Source: Cognataquiflexum rubidum
Lineage (GTDB): Bacteria; Bacteroidota; Bacteroidia; Cytophagales; Cyclobacteriaceae
Direction: 5' to 3'
Assembly (NCBI RefSeq): GCF_022538115.1
Contig: NZ_JAKZAL010000019.1
Coordinates: 1 to 64,000, forward strand
Length of the DNA stretch: 64,000 nt
The stretch's first letter is position 1. Each line of letters opens with the position of its first letter. The translations under genes were made by a program, and so were the position numbers. Positions 34,340 through 42,322 of the stretch are shown here, one piece after another. The notes under the pieces were generated by a model that was given only the letters and a program-made list of their open reading frames with translations, searched no databases and was not told the DNA's origin.

Positions 34340-34657
34340 TCAATTTGCTGACATTTGTTTCTCACCCCAACTTCGCAAGTAACTGATAAGGGGAATCAAT
34401 TCTTTTCCTGTATCGGTAAGTGAATATTCAACTTTCGGTGGAACTTCTAAATAAACTTTTCTAACAATTAATCCATCGGCTTCCAATTCTTTTAGCGTTT
34501 GGGTCAGCATTTTGGGAGTGATACCTATCACGGCCCGGTTTAATTCTCCGTATCGCAAAACACCCTCTCTCAATACCCATAAGATTCGCCCTTTGTATTT
34601 ACCACCTACTCGCTGAAAGGCATAATCCACAGCACAATGAACCTTTTTATTTTTCAT
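34340..34657 (-). CDS. HxlR family transcriptional regulator
   Basis: The 105-residue winged-helix protein matches HxlR throughout: CAVDYAFQRVGGKYKGRILWVLREGVLRYGELNRAV, IGITPKMLTQTLKELEADGLIVRKVY, EVPPKVEYSLTDTGKELIPLI. The N-terminal Cys (HCAVDYA) is the redox- or aldehyde-sensing position known from HxlR members such as HypR, YodB and relatives. An exact TAnnTTTG element and an AGTATGTA-type dyad lie just upstream on its own strand, so autoregulation is probable. Targets may include the convergent hydrolase or the CPBP gene transcribed the other way at 35018. Confidence 0.92.
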   Translation of the reverse strand: MKNKKVHCAVDYAFQRVGGKYKGRILWVLREGVLRYGELNRAVIGITPKMLTQTLKELEADGLIVRKVYLEVPPKVEYSLTDTGKELIPLISYLRSWGEKQMSAN

Positions 34658-34701
34658 TTATTAAACATTTTAAATAATTGATAATCAACATTACTATCAA
34701 A

Positions 34702-34766
34702 TAAGTATGTAGGATACTTTATAGTATGTACTTGCTGCAAAGGTATTGGATACTTTTATTTGCAAA
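34702..34766 (-). promoter_or_regulatory. hxlR promoter and probable operator
   Basis: On the minus strand: TTTG (34763-34766), 17 bp, then TACCTTTG (34738-34745), a match to the Bacteroidota -33/-7 pattern. Immediately downstream is AAGTACATACTATAAAGTATCC with CTACATACTT (34703-34733), a double AGTATGTA dyad of the type HxlR proteins bind. GGATACTTT occurs twice (34712, 34748). Confidence 0.6.
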
Positions 34767-34830
34767 AACTTTAAATAATAAATTAATATGGTTATACGCT
34801 TTTATACCAGTAGCCAAATATCATTTTTCT

Positions 34831-34962
34831 CCACCTCGGCAAGCTCGGTGAACGGATATCGTGAGATCAGAGGGGGGTGGTAGAAATGCGGCTTTGCCGC
34901 ATTTCTACCACCCCCCTTCAATATCAATAAATTCCGGTGGTCGAGCCTGCCGAGACCATTCT
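34831..34962. repeat. Nested palindrome with a perfect 22 bp hairpin
   Basis: 34871-34892 (AGGGGGGTGGTAGAAATGCG plus GC) is the exact complement of 34896-34917, with a TTT loop. It is set inside a second, imperfect inverted pair: CTCGGCAAGCTCG (34834-34846) and CGAGCCTGCCGAG (34944-34956). The outer arms are the common CTCGGCAGGCTCGACC-type palindrome. It lies between divergent hxlR and CPBP genes. Confidence 0.85.
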
Positions 34963-35017
34963 GTAAGTAATCCTATACTGGTAAGAAGGCGGATACACCT
35001 ATAAATTAAAATAAGTA

Positions 35018-35872
35018 ATGAATGTAACTATCAAGAGAGTGCTTTATTTTCCAATAACAAAAATCATTATAGGAATTGTTGTTTGCTTTGCACTTTTTGT
35101 AAGTATTCAAAACTTTGTATTAAAACCATTTTTTTATAGCATCATTCAAGATAAAAATATTGCTAAACCAATTATTCACTGTGTTTCTATCTTAGTCTTA
35201 TTGGGCAGCTATTTCTTTTTGTTCCGATTATATGATAAAAGAAAAATAACAGAACTATCCCTAAAAAATTTACCCAAAGAAATGTTTGGTGGTTTTCTAT
35301 TCGGGTTTTTGACAATTTCATTATCTGTTTTCATTTTATACTTATTGGGGTATTATCAGGTTATAAGCATTACGACAACAAACTACCCGGTAAAATTATT
35401 CACGACGTTATTAGTAGCTGCTTTAATTGAAGACCTGTTACATAGGGGCCTCATCGTAAGGGAGATGGAAAATTGGTTAGGAACCAACGCAGCCATTGTC
35501 ATTGGAATGGTGGTCGAACTTCAGCACATATTTAATCCCCATTCCAACCTATTTAGTTTTTTTTATTATTTGATTTGGGGGTTTTCTATGGCAATGATGT
35601 TTATTTATACTAAGAGAATATGGCTACCCTATTTCTTTCATATAGGCTGGAATTTTGCACAACCTTTTTATGGCTCCAATCTCACAGGCCTAGATGACAT
35701 GGGCAGTATCATTCAATCTGAATTTAATGGACCTGAAATATTAACAGGTGGTGCTGTAGGTATTGAAGATTCGATTTTTACAGCATTATTTTTACTGTTT
35801 ATTGGTATATCGCTTTATTATCTTGCCAAAAAAGAGGGCAAAATTTTAGAAAGCAAACTGTTTAAAAGATGA
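35018..35872 (+). CDS. CPBP family intramembrane metalloprotease
   Basis: Eight hydrophobic segments in 284 residues and the Abi/CPBP domain at about residues 125-225. The first catalytic motif, normally EExxxR, reads IEDLLHRG, so the second acid is Asp. The second motif has VVELQHIFNPHSN with the expected His, and the third reads YFFHIGWNFAQP with conserved His and Asn. The family includes Rce1-like CAAX proteases and bacteriocin-immunity proteins; bacterial roles include cleavage of membrane-bound regulators. The Glu-to-Asp change may reduce or retune activity. Family R begins 2 bp after the stop. Confidence 0.85.
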   Translation: MNVTIKRVLYFPITKIIIGIVVCFALFVSIQNFVLKPFFYSIIQDKNIAKPIIHCVSILVLLGSYFFLFRLYDKRKITELSLKNLPKEMFGGFLFGFLTISLSVFILYLLGYYQVISITTTNYPVKLFTTLLVAALIEDLLHRGLIVREMENWLGTNAAIVIGMVVELQHIFNPHSNLFSFFYYLIWGFSMAMMFIYTKRIWLPYFFHIGWNFAQPFYGSNLTGLDDMGSIIQSEFNGPEILTGGAVGIEDSIFTALFLLFIGISLYYLAKKEGKILESKLFKR

Positions 35873-36473
35873 ATCCCCCCCAATGTGGAGAATAACGATT
35901 GATTTTGGACTGGGTGGGATTATTTCCAAACGCCTTGTCCTACCCTTTTATCTTCCCTTCCACGATAGCTATCGGGATGCAATTGGACTTTCCATCCAAA
36001 TGCTCTAAAAAAAATAATTCAAGATCATTTGAATTACAAATTCAAAAAAATATGAAGGCGTAATTTCAAATTACGCCTAGCTCCATCGCCATCCACCAAC
36101 TATACATAGTCAAAGACCTGATGCTTCAACTGGGTGGAATTTGCCTACCCTGCAACTGGCCCAAGGCTAATTCCGATAGCTATCGGAACCAAAGGGATCA
36201 TTTCCAAACGCCTTGTCCTACCCTTTTATCTTCCTATCCACAATAGCCATCGGGATATAATTGGATTGTCCTTACTACACATTCCTGACTTTTTTAGGCA
36301 AACATAATACTGCAAATCGTCAAATTGGACAAGGCGGTAATCTGTAGAAGGCCAAAAGAATCTGTATTTTTACCTATTGGAATCCCACGCTCCCAATAAC
36401 CTAATACCTTTTACTGAGCGAAATCGAAGTAAGCAATATCCTCCTCCTCTTCAAATAACAAACCCAATTGACC
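35873..36473. repeat. Family R copies R5 (full) and R6
   Basis: R5 (35875-36082) is a near full-length element: left end with ACGATTGATTTTGGACTGGG, middle with CGATAGCTATCGG palindrome, right end with perfect hairpin AGGCGTAATT-TCA-AATTACGCCT (36058-36080). R6 (about 36100-36290) repeats the middle (TTTCCAAACGCCTTGTCC, CCGATAGCTATCGG) but lacks the right hairpin. The remaining 36300-36473 is unrecognised. Confidence 0.8.
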
Positions 36474-37676
36474 ATGAACCCGAAATTCAAGAAAATCATT
36501 GCTTTTGAACTAGTCGTATTGCTGTTGGTCTTACTGTGCCATATTACTTTTGGGCAGCAGGCTAATGTCAACCTGGATTACAATCCACAGAAAGACACCG
36601 AGGGACTGATTCCTTTCAGTGCACCGCTCAACTCACCGGAGGTCCATGAGGACAGGACGGTAACTTTCAGGTTGAAAGCCCCCAAAGCACAGGAAGTCAA
36701 ATTGGCCGGAGTGGCATTGCTTACCGGTTTGGGAAAGGGAAATGAACAGATTCCATTTACCAAAGGAGAAGACGGGATCTGGACTTTGACGGTTGGTCCC
36801 TTGAGACCCAATATGTATGCCTATCACCTGAATATAGACGGTGTGCAGGTGGCTGATCCCAACAATACTTATGCGGCCTTTACAGCCATGCCTCCGTACA
36901 GTCAGTTGGTCGTGCACGGAGATGGGCCTGCCTACTACGATGCCAAGGATGTCCCCCATGGTAATGTCACGCGGCATGTCTATCATTCGACAGTGACCCA
37001 AGGTGAGCGTGAGATGTACGTGTACACGCCACCGGGATATGATCCGAACAAGAAATATCCGGTTTTGTATCTTTTGGGTGGCAGTGGTGAGTTGCCTTCC
37101 AACTGGATCTATGACGACAGGGTAAATTTTATAATGGACAATCTTTTGGCAGAAGGAAAAGCCAAACCCATGATCATTGCCATTCCAAACAATCAGATTA
37201 TTCACCGAAATCATCCCAATCACACTGAGTTGACTTTTGATATCTTCGAAAAGGAAATGAGAGCCCATGTCATTCCTTTGGTGGATAAAAGCTACAGCAC
37301 GATCCAGACTCCCCATGGCAGGGCGATTTCAGGCTTGTCCATGGGAGGCCGGCACAGCATGTTTGTTGGTTTGGGTTCATTGGACCTGTTCGCCAATTTC
37401 GGCATTCTGAGTGCCGGAGATAATGATGCGGAAAAAACCTTAAGCGATTTTCTCAATGATCCCAAGGCTAATGACAAAGTGGATTATTTGTTTGTCGGAC
37501 AGGGAACAGAGGAAGCAAAAGGAAATTTTGGCAAACGGGTAAAAGGATTGACCGATGCGCTAGATAACCACAAGATCAAGTATGAATATTATGTCGGTGG
37601 ATATGGTGGTCATGATTGGTCTACCTGGAGGCATTTGCTTCATGAGAGGTTTCTGCCTAATCTTTGGAGGAAATAG
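36474..37676 (+). CDS. Secreted CE1-type esterase with N-terminal E-set domain
   Basis: The ATG at 36474 opens a signal peptide (MNPKFKKIIAFELVVLLLVLLCHITFGQ). Residues 50-150 form an early-set/CBM48-like beta-sandwich (RTVTFRLKAPKAQEVKLAG, GIWTLTVGPLRPNMYAYHLNIDG), as in feruloyl and acetylxylan esterases from polysaccharide degraders. The catalytic domain has YTPPGYDPNKKYPVLYLLGG, nucleophile elbow ISGLSMGGRHSMF, and a catalytic His in GGYGGHDWSTWR. It should release acyl or feruloyl groups from xylan-like polymers in the periplasm or outside. There is no PUL or SusCD pair nearby, so it acts as a stand-alone gene. Flanked on both sides by family R repeats. Confidence 0.9.
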   Translation: MNPKFKKIIAFELVVLLLVLLCHITFGQQANVNLDYNPQKDTEGLIPFSAPLNSPEVHEDRTVTFRLKAPKAQEVKLAGVALLTGLGKGNEQIPFTKGEDGIWTLTVGPLRPNMYAYHLNIDGVQVADPNNTYAAFTAMPPYSQLVVHGDGPAYYDAKDVPHGNVTRHVYHSTVTQGEREMYVYTPPGYDPNKKYPVLYLLGGSGELPSNWIYDDRVNFIMDNLLAEGKAKPMIIAIPNNQIIHRNHPNHTELTFDIFEKEMRAHVIPLVDKSYSTIQTPHGRAISGLSMGGRHSMFVGLGSLDLFANFGILSAGDNDAEKTLSDFLNDPKANDKVDYLFVGQGTEEAKGNFGKRVKGLTDALDNHKIKYEYYVGGYGGHDWSTWRHLLHERFLPNLWRK

Positions 37677-37712
37677 GTTTTGCACCGGATTAGCCTCATC
37701 AAAGGAATTACC

Positions 37713-37797
37713 CTGCTGGGTGTAGTATAACGATTAATGGTGGGACTGGGTGTAATTTGCAATTACACCCTTTTATCCTTCCAATTTGCAATTGGAA
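37713..37797. repeat. Family R copy R7, left flank of the RAYT gene
   Basis: CTGCTGGGTGTAGTATAACG, TGGTGGGACTGGGTGTAATT, perfect hairpin GGGTGTAATT-TGC-AATTACACCC plus TTTTATCC, then CCAATTTGCAATTGG. It is 84% or more like R1 by eye. Confidence 0.8.
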
Positions 37798-37808
37798 TAC
37801 AACCAAAC

Positions 37809-38354
37809 TCACCAATAGTCTACTTCAATCACTCCTTTCATTCCTGAATAATTTCTCGCACTGGAATATAAATAATCTTCAGGATTCTCTACTATACCGG
37901 ATCTTACAGGGTTTTCATGGATATAGTTCATCTTACTTTCTATCATCTCATGGCGGAAAAGTTCCACAGCATGATTCTCGTGTGTCCAAAACTGCATGTC
38001 TCCCGATCTTTTATTTGAATTAGCATGATAGGCAAAAATCATTTTAAGCCATTCCTTTCTGCTTTCCTGTGGGTTTTCCAAAATAAGACTTAGTAATTTC
38101 TTACTTGTGAATTTTTTAAAATCTCGTACCCATTCTGAAAGTTTGCCGTCTTTCTGCTGTACTACCAAATGAATATGATTGGTCATGATTACATACCCAA
38201 ATAAATACAGTCCTTTTTCTTTTCTGCAATATGTCAGATTTTCAAGAATAAGATCCCTGTATACTTTTCTGGAAAAAACATCAGCCCAACCTACAACCTG
38301 AAAGGTCAAAAAGTAAGGCATTTCCTGATCCCTAATCTGATATGATTCACCCAT
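37809..38354 (-). CDS. REP-associated tyrosine transposase (RAYT, Transposase_17)
   Basis: The start is set at 38354 (MGESYQIRDQEMPYFLTFQV) because family members begin close to the PYFLTFQVV strand. Key features: HUH motif MTNHIHLVV near residue 60, the long helix KFTSKKLLSLILENPQES, WTHENHAVELF, and the catalytic Tyr in MNYIHENPVRSGIVENPEDYLYSSARNYSG, the standard RAYT C-terminal signature. It should nick and join single-stranded palindromes. Its gene is framed by R7 (37713-37797) and the R right-end hairpin (38404-38430), which makes family R its likely substrate. Intact over its whole length of about 181 residues. Confidence 0.93.
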   Translation of the reverse strand: MGESYQIRDQEMPYFLTFQVVGWADVFSRKVYRDLILENLTYCRKEKGLYLFGYVIMTNHIHLVVQQKDGKLSEWVRDFKKFTSKKLLSLILENPQESRKEWLKMIFAYHANSNKRSGDMQFWTHENHAVELFRHEMIESKMNYIHENPVRSGIVENPEDYLYSSARNYSGMKGVIEVDYW

Positions 38355-38374
38355 AACTAAAAATATTATCAAAA

Positions 38375-38788
38375 AATATGAATTACAAATTCAAAATCAT
38401 AAGAAGGCGTAGTTACAAACTACGCCTAGCGCCAGATTTGCCTAACCTACACCTGGCCCAAAACAAATTCCGATAACTGCCGGAACCAAAGGCATCATTT
38501 CCAAACGCCTTGTCCTACCCTTTTATCCTTCCATCCACGATAGTAATCGGGATGCAATTGGACTGTCCATCCAAATGCTCTAAAAAAATGATAATTCCTG
38601 ATCATTTGAATTACATCCCGACAGCTGTACGGGATCAAGACCATAAGAAGGCGTAATTTCATCCCGACAATTGTCGCGGATACGCCTAGCGCTATCCCAA
38701 TCCATCTTTGACTTAAAAAGACACAGATCAGTTATTATTTTTTTTCATAAATATTGTAACTTTTATAGTCAAATATAAAAATCAGCAT
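38375..38788. repeat. Family R right end and copy R8 after the RAYT gene
   Basis: 38375-38432 has ATTACAAATTCAAAATCATA and hairpin AGGCGTAGTT-ACA-AACTACGCCT, where both arms differ from R5 in the same paired position (AATT to AGTT / AACT). R8 (about 38455-38692) repeats the middle and right parts, with the right hairpin split by ATCCCGACAATTGTCGCGGAT. The last 90 bp is the upstream region of the next gene. Confidence 0.8.
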
Positions 38789-39577
38789 ATGAAACTAAAT
38801 TCAAATGTTAGAATCTACTTAATTCTTTTCTTCTTTGTAATTTTGGGCTATGTATTCATGATAGTCCCAGATCTTTTTCTTCCACCACCCAGCGAAGGTG
38901 AGTTGAGCATGAAATTTAGTTTTATTTTTCAATTCTCTGTACTTACACTCATTCTAATTACCAATTTTGTAACAGCCTATAAATTCAAGTTAAAAAAAGA
39001 ACTAACGGAGTTTTGGTCAATAAAAAAAATAAGCCATTTCCCTATAGGTATATTGGTCGGGGTTTCTGTCATGTCTGTGCCCATTATATTTGGCATACTT
39101 TCAGGCAAAGCCGCTTGGAGTGATTTAAAATTTGTTTATGATTTAAGCGGGTTAGAACCTATTGCAATTATTTTTACATTGATTATTACACTTTGGGAAG
39201 AATTATGGTATAGAGGAATTTTTCTAAACTATGCCAAAAGATATTTATCTATTATACAAATCAGCCTCTTTATGGGGCTTCTTTTCATGATATCCTATTC
39301 CCTTTATTCGAAAGGAAATTTCTTGATGGTGTCACCAAATTTTTTACTCTTGGGAATACTATTTATCCTTATGTACTTCTATTTCAAAACCAATTGGTTA
39401 ACATATGGAATGATGCTGGGTATCAATATAGCCACAGCAAGTTCACCGTTTGAAAATGATTGGTTGATTGGGAGATTTGGGCTCCTATCAGCATTGCTGT
39501 GGGGAATCCTTCTTCTTTGGATTATCAAAAAATATGATGGGAATTTAAATAAAAAGCCCCTCCTAGATGTATCATAG
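38789..39577 (+). CDS. CPBP-like membrane protein with incomplete catalytic motifs
   Basis: A 262-residue, eight-segment membrane protein. The first CPBP motif is complete, TLWEELWYRGIFLNYAKR, but the second, normally with a His, reads LLFMISYSLYSKGN, and the third, normally HxxxN, reads MLGINIATASSP with the Asn but no His. Two of the three metal ligands therefore appear lost, so it is probably not an active protease. It may act as a pseudoenzyme or immunity-like protein. The last codons (KKPLLDVS) and the stop are within a family R copy (CTCCTAGATGTATCATAG), so the original end may have been altered. Confidence 0.75.
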   Translation: MKLNSNVRIYLILFFFVILGYVFMIVPDLFLPPPSEGELSMKFSFIFQFSVLTLILITNFVTAYKFKLKKELTEFWSIKKISHFPIGILVGVSVMSVPIIFGILSGKAAWSDLKFVYDLSGLEPIAIIFTLIITLWEELWYRGIFLNYAKRYLSIIQISLFMGLLFMISYSLYSKGNFLMVSPNFLLLGILFILMYFYFKTNWLTYGMMLGINIATASSPFENDWLIGRFGLLSALLWGILLLWIIKKYDGNLNKKPLLDVS

Positions 39578-39757
39578 CATCTGATGCTCGGGCTGGGTGG
39601 ATGCCGATAGCTATCGGCATGTAATCCCCCCCTTTTATCCTTACCATCCACGATAGCAATTGGACCTTCCATCTAAATGATCTAAAAAAAGATAGAAATT
39701 TATTGAATTATAAATTCAAGATTATAAAAAGGCGTAATTTCAAATTACGCCTAGCGC
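39562..39757. repeat. Family R copy R9 (full length)
   Basis: From CTCCTAGATGTATCATAGC with GGGCTGGGTGG, palindrome GCCGATAGCTATCGGC (39603-39618), CATCCACGATAGCAATTGG, to the right hairpin AGGCGTAATT-TCA-AATTACGCCT (39730-39752). Overlaps the end of the CPBP-like gene. Confidence 0.85.
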
Positions 39758-39812
39758 GGGTTTTTGAGACAAAATGACCTTGTTTGCTTTTTTATAAATT
39801 CAAATTCTAAAT

Positions 39813-40412
39813 ATGAAAAGACCATTAGTACTCCCATCTACAGAAAAAGAAGACAAGGATTTCCAGGAATTGATCCGGTTTTTTAATGAAACATTGGGGT
39901 TTTGCCCCAACAGTGTGAAAACGATGTATCACCGACCTTCCATTGCCTACGCTTTCATTGCTCTCAACAAAGCCGTGATGGAGAATAAAGGCAGGGTGAC
40001 AAGTTCCCTGAAAAGACTGATCGGATACATCAGCAGCAATGTGGCAGGATGCAGGTACTGTCAGGCCCATACCATCAGGGCTGCGGAGCGGTATGGGGCA
40101 GATGAAGAAAAACTGACTAACATCTGGGAGTTTAGGACACATCCTGCGTTTTCGGAAGCAGAAAGGGTGGCATTGGAATTTGCATTTGCAAGTTCGGTCA
40201 TACCAAATGCAGTGGATGATGCTGTTGCCGAAAAACTCAGGTTATATTGGGATGAAGGAGAAATTGTGGAAATTCTTGGGGTGATAGCGCTTTTTGGATT
40301 TTTGAACCGATGGAATGATTCTATGGGTACCGAACTTGAAAAGGAGGCTATTGAATCGGGTGATAAGCATTTAAAGGAGAATGGCTGGACTGTGGGGAAG
40401 CATCAATATTGA
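39813..40412 (+). CDS. Carboxymuconolactone decarboxylase / AhpD-like protein
   Basis: The 199-residue protein has the AhpD-like core with redox pair GCRYCQAHTIRAAERYG (CxxC followed by His) and the helical FNETLGFCPNSVKTMYHRPSIA lead. The pattern EVALEFAFASSVIPNAV... with a second conserved segment GEIVEILGVIALFGFLNRWNDSMGTELE agrees with the peroxidase-related AhpD family. Such proteins reduce hydroperoxides or act as disulfide reductants. It stands alone between repeats and a long intergenic region. Confidence 0.88.
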   Translation: MKRPLVLPSTEKEDKDFQELIRFFNETLGFCPNSVKTMYHRPSIAYAFIALNKAVMENKGRVTSSLKRLIGYISSNVAGCRYCQAHTIRAAERYGADEEKLTNIWEFRTHPAFSEAERVALEFAFASSVIPNAVDDAVAEKLRLYWDEGEIVEILGVIALFGFLNRWNDSMGTELEKEAIESGDKHLKENGWTVGKHQY

Positions 40413-40988
40413 AAAAGTATCCGCAATGTTGCACGTTGGGCTTGAGGGACTTTATCGGTTGCGGATACTTGTCCACGGACGACAGTCCACTGTCCACAGA
40501 ACCGCCAACCGTTCCCTGACCATTATTTAGTCTGGCTAGGTGCAATGAAGCGGATATACACAAAAACTTCTGGCTTTCAGGATTATTGCCCGCACCAAAA
40601 TTAACTTTAAAGAAATTCTTTTGTTTATTGGTAATCTATCTCTTTTTTTGCAGTTACGCGCCACCCCTACTCATTTTCAAACCCATCAAACCACCTTAAA
40701 TTCCAGTGCAAGTTCATTAGAAATTAATTTTCTTTGATGCTCACCTTTCCAGAGACTTCATGATGTCTTCTTCCTACAATTTCATTTGGACTGGTTTTTG
40801 AGAATTGATTTGCGACTCTTTTTGAATTTTGCATTTCTTCCATAGAATTAACCTTGGGTTAAAAGCACATTTGACTTAACCTCCTAATCTTTCTTAAAGG
40901 AAGGGTAAGTACATTTGGCTTTATTTTAAAATTATCGTAGCCAAACAATCAAAAAAGGCGAATGATAAACCCAGAAGCAACCGCTTAA
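40413..40988. other. Intergenic region with an antitoxin gene remnant
   Basis: Contains GTCCACGGACGACAGTCCACTGTCC (word-repeat type; 40471-40497) and, at 40668-40757, a decayed copy of the 3' end of the antitoxin gene 43627-44625. Otherwise nothing recognisable. Confidence 0.6.
40686..40757 (-). pseudogene. Remnant of a Panacea-type antitoxin gene 3' end
   Basis: Minus-strand reading gives LWKGEHQRKLISNELALEFK then VV and a stop, aligning with GWLENVHGKQFISYEYALEL, KAV and stop in the intact antitoxin at 43627. DNA similarity continues beyond the stop (AAACCCATCAAACC in both, 40679-40692 and 43620-43633). Upstream frames are broken. It is a relic of a related or duplicated gene. Confidence 0.75.
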
Positions 40989-42122
40989 ATGAAAGTAGAA
41001 AAAAACGTTTATTCAATTTTAATTCCTGATGGTGAGGGTTCCTCCTTGCAAAACGTGCTTTATTGTGCCTCTCACTTAAAAAATATTCGCCTTTTTGTCA
41101 TGTCTACAAAAAGGAACCATCATTTGCGCTTTTCAAGACATATCTATCGTTTTTTATATTTTCCACAAAAAACCCATGTTGCAGATTGGATTAAGGACAT
41201 CAACCATGTGGTGGAAGAATATGGCATAGACGTCATTATGCCAATATGGGATAAAGGTATCAGAAAACTTATCGAACATAAAAGTCTTCTACAAAGCGAT
41301 AAACTGATCCCCTTACCATCTTTAGATGATTATATAGTCGCGGCAAATAAGGGCTTGTTAGCCAAACACATGGAGAAGGTCGGGATTTCAGGACCCAAGA
41401 CCGTTCGGCTATCTTTAGATATCATCCAAAAAAGAGAGCAGTTAACTTTGGCCTTCCCAATTTTAGCCAAACCGCTCAAATCAGGAAACGGAAGGGGCAT
41501 AGTGAAATTAGAAAACCAAGATGCTTTGGCGAAGCATTTTGAATCCATTGGACTCAAGGAAGAATATATCCTCCAAGAATTTAAGAGAGGAGTTGATTAT
41601 TGCTGTAATGTGTTATGCTATGAAGGTGAGATTTTGGCTTACACCATTCAAAAAGGAACTTTATGGGATTCTAAACCCTTCACTGCCCAAGTGGGAATGG
41701 ACTTCGTCCACAATGACCCCTTGTATCAAATGATGAAAAAATTGATGAAATCACTTCATTGGTCCGGTGTTGCAAATATTGATTTGCTCTTTGATCCTGA
41801 GGCAGAGGTGTTTTATGTGTTGGAAATTAATCCTAGGTTTTGGAATTCATTGACCGCCTCCCTTATGGCCGGAGTAAATTTCCCTCAACTATTGATTCAA
41901 CTGACGATTGATAAAAATATTGAACCTCAGGGGTACAAGCAATTCAGCTATGTCAATTTGCATGGGTTAAACCAGGTTTATAAAAGAGACAAAACTTTGC
42001 TTTTCAAGACAGGATTTATTTGGCAAAACACCCCTTTGCGATACAAAATTGATGACCCCATCCCCATTGTTTACAAGTTCTTAAGAGGACTCAAACAAGG
42101 AATATTTGGAAAAAGTATTTGA
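40989..42122 (+). CDS. ATP-grasp family ligase
   Basis: The 377-residue protein has the ATP-grasp plan: N-terminal Rossmann-like part (SILIPDGEGSSLQNVLYCASHLK), an ANKGLLAKHMEKVGISGPKTV entry, the ATP-binding strand AFPILAKPLKSGNGRGIVKL, YILQEFKRGVDYCCNVLCYEG, and the Mg-binding end FYVLEINPRFWNSL. It should form a carboxylate-amine or similar bond via an acyl phosphate. Close relatives in Bacteroidota occur with surface polysaccharide or carbamoyl-phosphate-like genes, but here there is no pathway context. A 13 bp inverted repeat follows the gene (42207-42269). Confidence 0.88.
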   Translation: MKVEKNVYSILIPDGEGSSLQNVLYCASHLKNIRLFVMSTKRNHHLRFSRHIYRFLYFPQKTHVADWIKDINHVVEEYGIDVIMPIWDKGIRKLIEHKSLLQSDKLIPLPSLDDYIVAANKGLLAKHMEKVGISGPKTVRLSLDIIQKREQLTLAFPILAKPLKSGNGRGIVKLENQDALAKHFESIGLKEEYILQEFKRGVDYCCNVLCYEGEILAYTIQKGTLWDSKPFTAQVGMDFVHNDPLYQMMKKLMKSLHWSGVANIDLLFDPEAEVFYVLEINPRFWNSLTASLMAGVNFPQLLIQLTIDKNIEPQGYKQFSYVNLHGLNQVYKRDKTLLFKTGFIWQNTPLRYKIDDPIPIVYKFLRGLKQGIFGKSI

Positions 42123-42206
42123 AGGATATGGCTCATAATACCACTCTCCAAACTCAATCACCAAAGTAACCATTCAATGTTGTCTAGTTAGGGGAGATTC
42201 GATATA

Positions 42207-42269
42207 CTTTTCCAAAGTTCGGAATGGATGTTTTAAGATTTTCATGGTCTGTTCCCAACTTTGGAAAAG
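42207..42269. promoter_or_regulatory. 13 bp perfect inverted repeat upstream of the MBL-fold gene
   Basis: CTTTTCCAAAGTT (42207-42219) and AACTTTGGAAAAG (42257-42269) with 37 bp between. No T run follows, so a protein-binding site or large hairpin is more likely than a terminator. It lies 54 bp before the start at 42323. Confidence 0.5.
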
Positions 42270-42322
42270 GTTTGTATAAGGTAAAGGCTTATCTAAAAGA
42301 CATTGAGTAACCATTTATAAAA

